NCBI GenBank assembly: GCA_030654645.1
Contig: JAURXC010000205.1
Span: 1-15,423 of the forward strand
Source: Deltaproteobacteria bacterium
GTDB lineage: Bacteria; Desulfobacterota; Desulfuromonadia; Geobacterales; Pseudopelobacteraceae
Length of the DNA: 15,423 nt
Direction: 5' to 3'
Below the pieces are notes generated by a model. That model saw only the letters and a list, made by a program, of their open reading frames with translations. It did not search any database and was not told the origin of the DNA. Below, one piece after another: positions 6,966 through 12,752 of the stretch. Positions within the stretch are counted from its first letter, which is position 1, and each line of letters begins with the position of its first letter. The translations under genes and the position numbers were made by a program.

Positions 6966-7047
6966 AAGCTAGGGGAGTTTCGACTGAGAGCGGTATGCCA
7001 CCGCGACCCTTCGTACCTGATCCGGGTAATGCCGGCGTAGGGAAGCG
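6966..7047 (+). ncRNA. TPP riboswitch (THI element)
   Basis: This is the thiamine pyrophosphate aptamer. The conserved blocks appear in order: AGGGG (6971-6975), CTGAGA (6984-6989), ACCCT (7006-7010), ACCTGAT (7015-7021), then GGTAAT and GCGTAGGGAA. P2 pairs AGGG with CCCT, P3 pairs GCGGT (6990-6994) with ACCGC (7000-7004), and P4/5 pairs CCGG (7022-7025) with CCGG (7032-7035). P1 is short (GCT 6968-6970 with AGC 7044-7046). It precedes thiS by about 60 bases and is followed by a terminator, so TPP should switch the operon off by early termination. Confidence 0.95.
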
Positions 7048-7065
7048 CGCCGATAGATTATCAAT

Positions 7066-7086
7066 AGCCGCTTCCGCGGCTTTTTT
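7066..7086 (+). terminator. Intrinsic terminator of the TPP riboswitch (attenuator)
   Basis: AGCCGC-TTCC-GCGGCT forms a six-base-pair hairpin followed directly by TTTTTC. It lies between the aptamer and thiS. The bases 7069-7075 (CGCTTCC) are also perfectly complementary to 7041-7047 (GGAAGCG) in the 3' side of the aptamer, which gives a competing antiterminator. Confidence 0.85.
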
Positions 7087-7105
7087 CTTTTGTGGAGAGT
7101 GTCGT

Positions 7106-7306
7106 ATGCATATCATCCTGAATGGGGAACGTTCCGAACAACAGGACGGCCTTTCGATTGCCGGACTTTTGTCCGGTTTGGGCATCGGTCTGGAGCGGGT
7201 TGCGGTCGAAGTGAACCTGGACATCGTTCCCAAGGCAAATTATGACACCCGCATGCTTTCCGACGGGGATAGAATCGAGATAGTTCATTTCGTGGGTGGA
7301 GGATAG
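7106..7306 (+). CDS. thiS: Sulfur carrier protein ThiS
   Basis: ThiS is the ubiquitin-like carrier that delivers sulfur, as a C-terminal thiocarboxylate, to thiazole synthase. The 66-residue protein starts MHIILNGERSEQ and ends FVGGG, with the required terminal Gly-Gly. The start at 7106 has GGAGAG six bases upstream; the same frame is open further back but there it runs through the riboswitch and terminator, so a longer protein is excluded. thiG begins five bases after the stop. The adenylating partner ThiF is not in this window. Confidence 0.93.
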   Translation: MHIILNGERSEQQDGLSIAGLLSGLGIGLERVAVEVNLDIVPKANYDTRMLSDGDRIEIVHFVGGG

Positions 7307-7311
7307 TTCAA

Positions 7312-8091
7312 ATGACAGATAATACCGATAAGCTTGTAATCGGCGGACGGGTGTTCAGTTCACGACTGATGGTGGGAACCGGCAAATATGCCAGCTTTGA
7401 GCAGACCGCCATGGCGCTTGAAGTCTCGGGGGCGGAGATTATCACCGTGGCGGTGCGCCGGGTCAATCTCGATCGCAGCAAGGAATCTCTGCTTGATTAC
7501 ATCGATCCCAAAAAATATACCCTGCTGCCGAATACGGCCGGTTGCTATACCGCCGACGATGCCATCCGCACTTGCCGTCTGGCGCGCGAAGCGGGCATGT
7601 CCGACTTTGTCAAGCTTGAGGTGCTGGGAGACGAGAAGACTCTCTTCCCTGACAACGAGGAACTCCTCAAGGCCGCCAAGGTGCTGGTGGGCGAGGGTTT
7701 TACGGTGCTCCCCTACTGCAGCGACGATGTCATCCTCTGCAAGAAGCTTGAAGATCTGGGGTGCGCGGCTGTGATGCCGCTGGGGGCGCCGATCGGCAGC
7801 GGCCTGGGTATTCGCAATCCGTACAATATCAAGATCATTCTTGAAAATGTGAAGATCCCGGTCATCGTCGATGCCGGTGTCGGTTGCGCGTCCGATGCCG
7901 CAATCGCGATGGAGCTCGGCTGTGACGGCGTGCTGATGAATACCGCAATCGCCGGCGCCAATGATCCGATCGCAATGGCCGATGCGATGAAACTGGCGGT
8001 GATCGCGGGGCGACTCTCCTTCAAAGCCGGCCGGATTCCGCGAAAACTTTACGCCAACGCCTCAAGTCCGCTGGACGGCATGTTCCTATGA
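7312..8091 (+). CDS. thiG: Thiazole synthase ThiG
   Basis: ThiG condenses 1-deoxy-D-xylulose 5-phosphate, dehydroglycine and ThiS-bound sulfur into the thiazole phosphate of thiamine. The 259-residue TIM barrel has the Schiff-base lysine at Lys101 in FVKLEVLGD, the substrate loop LPNTAGCYTADDAIR (72-86), PLGAPIGSGLGIRNP and the phosphate-binding VIVDAGVG and GVLMNTAI blocks. The length is normal. It lies directly between thiS and thiE. Dehydroglycine production (ThiH or ThiO) must be encoded elsewhere. Confidence 0.97.
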   Translation: MTDNTDKLVIGGRVFSSRLMVGTGKYASFEQTAMALEVSGAEIITVAVRRVNLDRSKESLLDYIDPKKYTLLPNTAGCYTADDAIRTCRLAREAGMSDFVKLEVLGDEKTLFPDNEELLKAAKVLVGEGFTVLPYCSDDVILCKKLEDLGCAAVMPLGAPIGSGLGIRNPYNIKIILENVKIPVIVDAGVGCASDAAIAMELGCDGVLMNTAIAGANDPIAMADAMKLAVIAGRLSFKAGRIPRKLYANASSPLDGMFL

Positions 8092-8098
8092 CCTTGTG

Positions 8099-8734
8099 AT
8101 GGTTGATTTCAATCTCTATCTGATAACTGACCGGACTCAGACGGCAGGGAGGGAACTCCCTGCCGTTGTCGCAGATGCTCTCTCAGCAGGAGTGCGTTCG
8201 GTTCAGCTGCGCGAAAAGGATTTGCCGGCGCGCCGGCAGTTTGAGCTGGCTTTGCGGATGCGCTCGATTACCAGCGCACACAATGCCCGTCTGCTGATCA
8301 ACGATCGTATCGACATCGCCCTGGCCGTTGGCGCGGATGGTGTGCATGTCGGCGCGGACAGTCTGCCGGTGGCAGAAGTGCGAAAATTGCTGGGTACGGA
8401 ACTGCTGATCGGATATTCAGCCCATTCCGTGGCTGAAGCGTTGCAGGCGGAGCGCGATGGAGCCGATTTCGTCACATTCGGCCCGGTGTACCAAACCCCT
8501 TCCAAATTGAAATACGGCGACCCTGTCGGTGTGCCGCAGCTTGCCGCGGCGGCCAGCGCCCTTGCCATACCCGTATTTGCACTGGGCGGTGTCAAAATAT
8601 CGACAATTGCGGAAGTCATGTCCAGCGGTTGCCATGGCGCGGCCATGATTTCCGGGATCGTCTCGGAGCCGGACCCACGGAATGCAGCCAGATTGCTGCT
8701 TGAAAAGATAGAGAAACATGCCACACGTAGCTGA
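8099..8734 (+). CDS. thiE: Thiamine-phosphate synthase ThiE
   Basis: ThiE joins hydroxymethylpyrimidine diphosphate and thiazole phosphate to make thiamine phosphate. The 211-residue barrel shows YLITDR (7-12), VQLREKD (35-41), LINDRIDIALAVGADGVHVG (66-85), the phosphate loop GPVYQTPSK (128-136) and FALGGV. ATG 8099 was chosen over the GTG at 8096 just before it. No good ribosome site is visible, and the gene starts seven bases after thiG stops, so it probably depends on translational coupling. The downstream radical SAM gene overlaps its last 17 bases. Confidence 0.95.
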   Translation: MVDFNLYLITDRTQTAGRELPAVVADALSAGVRSVQLREKDLPARRQFELALRMRSITSAHNARLLINDRIDIALAVGADGVHVGADSLPVAEVRKLLGTELLIGYSAHSVAEALQAERDGADFVTFGPVYQTPSKLKYGDPVGVPQLAAAASALAIPVFALGGVKISTIAEVMSSGCHGAAMISGIVSEPDPRNAARLLLEKIEKHATRS

Positions 8735-9656
8735 CCCATGTCTTCATCCCCAGCTCCGTATCAACTCATACGGCCACTATCTGCGTAGCCGCTTCGGCTG
8801 CCGGGTGAGCAAGGTCAATGTGGATGCCGGCTTCACCTGTCCCAACCGGGATGGCAGCAAGGGGAGCGGCGGCTGCATCTATTGCAACAACAGCTCTTTC
8901 TCTCCAAAGGATACGCGTTCGATCATACCTCTGGAAGAGCAGATGGAGCACGGCATGGCTTACCATCGCATCCGCCTCGGCTCTCAGAAATTCATCGTCT
9001 ATTTTCAAAAGTATACCAACACCTACGCTTCGGTTGAACTTTTGGCCGACCTTTATCGGCGCGCTCTCGCTCACCCCGACGTGATCGGCATCTCGGTCGG
9101 AACCCGCCCCGACTCGCTGACCGATGAAGCCCTGGACCTGTTGACCACGATTGCGGAAGAAAAGTATGTTTGTCTTGAGTTGGGATTGCAGTCGATGGAT
9201 GACGGAATTTTGACGCGTATTAACCGTGGGCATACGCTGGAGGATTTTGTCGCCACGGCGCGGCGGGCTGCCGGTCGGAATTTTGACATATGTGCACACC
9301 TGATCTATGGATTTCCTGGTGAAACCGCTGAAGAATTTCTCAAGAGCGCCGAACTGATCGCTTCGCTTCCGATTGATTCGGTGAAGCTGCACCAGTTGCA
9401 CGCGGTGGATGGCACCGAACTGGCTCGGATGCATAGACGCGGCGAGTTTGTGCCGCTGACGCTTGCCGAATATGTGGCCGTCGCCGCCGATTTTCTGGAG
9501 CGACTTCCAACGCGGGTTACGGTGCAGCGACTGTACGGCTCGGCTCCGCTTGATATTCGGGTGGCTCCGCAGTGGGGGCTCAAGAACAACCAGATGTGGT
9601 TTGCCGTGCTGAACGAGTTGCGTCGGCGCGGGACATGGCAAGGTTCAAAATTGTAA
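8718..9656 (+). CDS. YhcC/YtqA-family radical SAM protein (TIGR01212 type)
   Basis: A 312-residue radical SAM enzyme. The 4Fe-4S cluster cysteines are Cys41, Cys53 and Cys56 in a widened CX11CX2C arrangement (CPNRDGSKGSGGCIYC), characteristic of the YhcC/YtqA group and related to the Elp3 pattern. Other family blocks are VNVDAGFTCPNRDG, YFQKYTNTYA, GTRPDSL, LELGLQS and LIYGFPGET. The Bacillus member YtqA has been linked to wobble-uridine tRNA modification; I recall this with moderate confidence and do not extend the symbol here. It overlaps thiE by 17 bases and gltX starts 17 bases after it, so it appears to be part of the same transcript. A long open frame on the opposite strand here is only a shadow. 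Confidence 0.9.
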   Translation: MPHVADPCLHPQLRINSYGHYLRSRFGCRVSKVNVDAGFTCPNRDGSKGSGGCIYCNNSSFSPKDTRSIIPLEEQMEHGMAYHRIRLGSQKFIVYFQKYTNTYASVELLADLYRRALAHPDVIGISVGTRPDSLTDEALDLLTTIAEEKYVCLELGLQSMDDGILTRINRGHTLEDFVATARRAAGRNFDICAHLIYGFPGETAEEFLKSAELIASLPIDSVKLHQLHAVDGTELARMHRRGEFVPLTLAEYVAVAADFLERLPTRVTVQRLYGSAPLDIRVAPQWGLKNNQMWFAVLNELRRRGTWQGSKL

Positions 9657-9673
9657 TAAAGGAGAACATCATA

Positions 9674-11074
9674 ATGTCAGAATTAAGAGTCCGCTTTGCC
9701 CCGAGTCCGACCGGTTACCTGCACGTTGGCGGAGCCCGCACCGCGCTGTTCAACTGGCTGCTGGCCAGAAAACAGGCCGGCACATTCATCCTGCGTATCG
9801 AGGACACCGATGTGGAGCGCTCCACCAAGGAGTCCGTGGACGCAATCCTGCAGGGGATGCAGTGGCTTGGCCTGGAGTGGGACGAAGGGCCTTTCTACCA
9901 GTCGGACAACTTCGAGCTGTACAAGGAGCATGTCAGGAAACTGCTGGATGAAGGCAAGGCCTACAAATGCTTCTGCAGCGCCGATGAGCTGGAAAGGAAA
10001 CGCGAGCTGGCGATGAAGGAAGGGCGCAAGCCCAAGTACGACGGTACCTGCCGTGAACGCGCTGATCAGCCCGATGCTCCGCATGTGGTGCGTTTCCGCG
10101 CTCCGCAGGGGGGCGAGGTGGCCTTCGATGATCTGATCAAGGGGCGTATCGCGTTCCCGGCCGAAGAGTTGGACGACCTCGTGATACAGCGTACTGATGG
10201 TACTCCGACCTACAATTTCTGCGTGGTAATCGATGACGCCAGCATGCGCATAACAACTGTCATCCGCGGCGATGACCACGTCAACAACACCCCGCGCCAG
10301 ATCCAGCTCTACCAGGCGCTGGGGTTCCCGGTGCCGCAGTTTGCCCATGTGCCGATGATCCTCGGCGCCGACAAGGCGCGCTTATCCAAGCGCCACGGCG
10401 CCACCAGCGTGATTGCCTACCGCGATATGGGCTTCCTGCCGGAAGCGCTGCTTAACTACCTGGTACGTTTGGGCTGGAGCCATGGTGATGACGAGATCTT
10501 CAGCTTGGACGAGATGATTCAAAAATTTGACGTGAACAACGTGGGACGTTCGGCCTCGGTATTCAATACTGAAAAGCTGCTCTGGCTGAATGCCCATTAC
10601 ATAAAAAACTGCGACACGGAAAGGCTGGCGGACCTGCTGCTGCCGCATCTTTCCAAACGTGACGTGACAACTCTCGGTGGTCCGGACCTGATGCTGGTTG
10701 TCAAATCCCTGCAGGAACGTGCCCAGACCCTGGAAGAGATGGCCGAACGGGCCGTGTTTTATTACAATGCGCCGCAAGGCTACGATGAGGCCGCGCTGGC
10801 CAAATTCGAAAAGGAACATCTGCTGGCGGTATTCGCCGCCGTAGTCGAAAAGCTGTCGGTCTCCACTGCGACGGATCCCGCCGCTATTGACGCACTATTC
10901 AAGGAAATCTGCAACGAAAACGGATGGAAGATGCCCCAGGTTGGGCAACCGGTCAGGATTGCCCTGTCGGGTGGTACCCAGGCGCCCGGCATCGGCGAGA
11001 TCATAAGTGTTCTGGGGTGTGAAGAGGCGATCAGGAGGCTTCAGGACGCCGCGGCTTTCCTGTCGGCAAAATAG
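9674..11074 (+). CDS. gltX: Glutamyl-tRNA synthetase
   Basis: GltX charges tRNA-Glu and is essential. The class I signatures are APSPTGYLHVGG (HIGH-type motif, 9-20) and KARLSKR (KMSKS-type motif, 234-240). IEDTD (42-46) and the WxLP-like region complete the catalytic domain; Cys99, Cys101 and Cys126 recall the zinc-binding insert of some GluRS. The length of 466 residues is normal. Start 9674 is set by AAAGGAGA eight to nine bases upstream; an in-frame extension to 9572 would run into the radical SAM gene and lacks a ribosome site. It is the last gene of the thi-radical SAM cluster and is closed by a strong terminator. Confidence 0.97.
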   Translation: MSELRVRFAPSPTGYLHVGGARTALFNWLLARKQAGTFILRIEDTDVERSTKESVDAILQGMQWLGLEWDEGPFYQSDNFELYKEHVRKLLDEGKAYKCFCSADELERKRELAMKEGRKPKYDGTCRERADQPDAPHVVRFRAPQGGEVAFDDLIKGRIAFPAEELDDLVIQRTDGTPTYNFCVVIDDASMRITTVIRGDDHVNNTPRQIQLYQALGFPVPQFAHVPMILGADKARLSKRHGATSVIAYRDMGFLPEALLNYLVRLGWSHGDDEIFSLDEMIQKFDVNNVGRSASVFNTEKLLWLNAHYIKNCDTERLADLLLPHLSKRDVTTLGGPDLMLVVKSLQERAQTLEEMAERAVFYYNAPQGYDEAALAKFEKEHLLAVFAAVVEKLSVSTATDPAAIDALFKEICNENGWKMPQVGQPVRIALSGGTQAPGIGEIISVLGCEEAIRRLQDAAAFLSAK

Positions 11075-11096
11075 CCGATAAGGCGCGAATCCGCTC

Positions 11097-11142
11097 AAAA
11101 AAAGGGGGCTATTCCGCGGTAACCGGAATCTCCCCCTTTTTA
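11097..11142. terminator. Bidirectional intrinsic terminator between gltX and the GGDEF gene
   Basis: A-run, GGGGG (11104-11108), ATTCCG (11111-11116), a seven-base loop, CGGAAT (11124-11129), CCCCC (11132-11136), T-run. The stem has a 2x2 internal mismatch. Flanking A and T runs let it end both gltX (plus) and the cyclase gene (minus), which are convergent. Confidence 0.9.
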
Positions 11143-11185
11143 TTACATCTAGCCAGGTCGTGCGCCGCCAGCCCCGTACCGAAAA

Positions 11186-12580
11186 CTATTCGACAAAGAC
11201 CACCCTGTTTCTGCCGAGCCTCTTGGCCTCGTACATGGCCCCATCGATGCGTTTGACGAAACTGGTCAGATCCTCTCCGAAGTGGTAGCTGCCGCCGCCG
11301 ATGCTGATGGTCATATTCACGCATATACCGGATGGTGAAAACGTGGTCTGCTCAAAGCTCTGTCGTATCCTCTCCGCAACTATAACCGCTTCCCCAGGTT
11401 CGGTTTCCGGAAAAAGCACGATGAACTCTTCTCCACCATAACGGTAAGCTGAGTCAACCCCCCTGATACCTTCCCTGATGACATCCGCCAGACCGGCCAG
11501 TACCCGATCGCCGTCGATATGGCCGTAGGAGTCGTTGAACTTCTTGAAATTGTCAACATCCAGCAGAATCAGCGAGAGTGGCGATGCATAACGGTTGCAG
11601 CGCTCGATCTCCTCTCTGGCGCGGCCGAAAAAGTGACGTGAATTGTATAGGCGGGTGAGCCCGTCGGTTATACTGAGCTCGCGGTAAAGCCGTTCACTCT
11701 CTTTCAGCGCCAGTTCGGCTTTTCGGCGTTCCGAGATGTCCTGGAGCGTCTCTATTGCCCCGCTTATTTGTCCGTTTGAGTCTCTGAGTGGCGCCGCTGT
11801 AAAATAGAGCCATTTGCCGGCTTCACCGAAATGCGGAAAGAAATCCTCGGCTTCGAAGGCTCCGTTTATTACCTTCGAATGCAGGTATTTGCCTCCATAA
11901 TGTCTTGCCACCATATCCTCAATGACCCTGTCCACGATCAAGTCAGCCATGACAGGTCGCTCTGAAGTGTAGAAGGCCCGCCATTGCTGGCGTGTGCCGA
12001 TAACTTCGGCAGCCGGTACGCCGGTAATGTTTGCGCAGGCCTGATTCCAGTGTGTGACAATGTGATTCTTGTTGATTACAAAGGTGGGAATGGTTATCCC
12101 TTCGACGATATGCTGCAGGCGTTCCTGGCTTTCACATAGAGACATGGTTGCCTCTTCGCGTAAGCGACTCTCCCGGTTGGATATGACCACCCTGTTTAAA
12201 ACATATGGTAGTATTCCCAGGTAGGCATTATAGGGGTCCTTGATGATGTAGTCGTTTACTCCGGCCTTCAGGGCCTCAGCGGCGATCCCTTCAAAACCGC
12301 TGCCGACGAGGATCACCAGCGGCAGCGGGATGGAGGCCGCCAGTATTTTCTTACATAATTCCAGGCCGTCCAGGTAGGGGGGGTGGTGATTGACCACGAC
12401 CACATCGAACGCCAAGCAGTCCCTGGCAGCAGTGCTGAAAGCCTCGTTCGTGCAGCTGCAATCAGTGATGGAGTATTCGACTTTTTCCTGATTCGGGATC
12501 TGCCTGAAAGATGCGCGCTCTTGTTCATTGTCAACGACAAGCAGCATGTTGATGCGTTGAGGACTTTCGAGGGTTTTCAT
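11186..12580 (-). CDS. Diguanylate cyclase: degenerate receiver, PAS and GGDEF domains
   Basis: Predicted to make cyclic di-GMP from two GTP. The order is a receiver-like domain (about 11-130), a PAS domain (about 152-285, including VIGTRQQWRAFY and AEDFFPHFGEAGKWLYFTAA) and GGDEF (about 300-464). The active site is GGEEF (382-386) and the RxxD inhibitory site is intact at 373-376, five residues before it, so activity with product inhibition is expected. The receiver is unusual: in FDVVVVNHHPPYLDG the phosphoacceptor Asp is replaced by Asn64 and the acidic pair is Asp17/Asn18, while Lys114 is kept. Phosphorylation is unlikely. GGGAGGA precedes the ATG. It is divergent from uvrB and unlinked to any kinase. 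Confidence 0.92.
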   Translation of the reverse strand: MKTLESPQRINMLLVVDNEQERASFRQIPNQEKVEYSITDCSCTNEAFSTAARDCLAFDVVVVNHHPPYLDGLELCKKILAASIPLPLVILVGSGFEGIAAEALKAGVNDYIIKDPYNAYLGILPYVLNRVVISNRESRLREEATMSLCESQERLQHIVEGITIPTFVINKNHIVTHWNQACANITGVPAAEVIGTRQQWRAFYTSERPVMADLIVDRVIEDMVARHYGGKYLHSKVINGAFEAEDFFPHFGEAGKWLYFTAAPLRDSNGQISGAIETLQDISERRKAELALKESERLYRELSITDGLTRLYNSRHFFGRAREEIERCNRYASPLSLILLDVDNFKKFNDSYGHIDGDRVLAGLADVIREGIRGVDSAYRYGGEEFIVLFPETEPGEAVIVAERIRQSFEQTTFSPSGICVNMTISIGGGSYHFGEDLTSFVKRIDGAMYEAKRLGRNRVVFVE

Positions 12581-12619
12581 GGTATCCTCCCGGCTGTCGT
12601 CACGAACTAAGGACTTTGC

Positions 12620-12635
12620 AGTGTCTTGTCACACT
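12620..12635. repeat. Dyad AGTGT-N6-ACACT in the cyclase/uvrB divergent spacer
   Basis: A 5-bp inverted repeat with a six-base centre lies in the 172-base spacer between the divergent cyclase and uvrB genes, 40 bases from the cyclase start. It could be an operator. It does not match the LexA patterns I know. AT-rich TATACATAAAT at about 12700-12710 is a possible uvrB -10 region, but no paired -35 box is convincing. Confidence 0.3.
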
Positions 12636-12752
12636 CTGCTTCGCGTGATACTTCTGAAGATCATGGCGCCTTCGTCGGCATTACGAATCAATGTTTTGAG
12701 TATACATAAATCACCGATGTTTTCCAAACACTGTTTCACTGGATCTGCGACC

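Noticed and set aside
8766..9641. Long open frame (291 codons) on the minus strand opposite the radical SAM gene
   Set aside because: It mirrors a confidently identified radical SAM gene, contains no recognisable motif, and is a usual by-product of GC-biased codons on the other strand.
9572..9673. In-frame extension of gltX into the radical SAM gene
   Set aside because: AAAGGAGA just upstream of ATG 9674 and the family N-terminus fix the start.
12579..12752. In-frame extension of uvrB with 58 extra residues
   Set aside because: The extra sequence is not UvrB-like, lies over the divergent promoter region and lacks a ribosome site; MPQFKLATSY is the family start.
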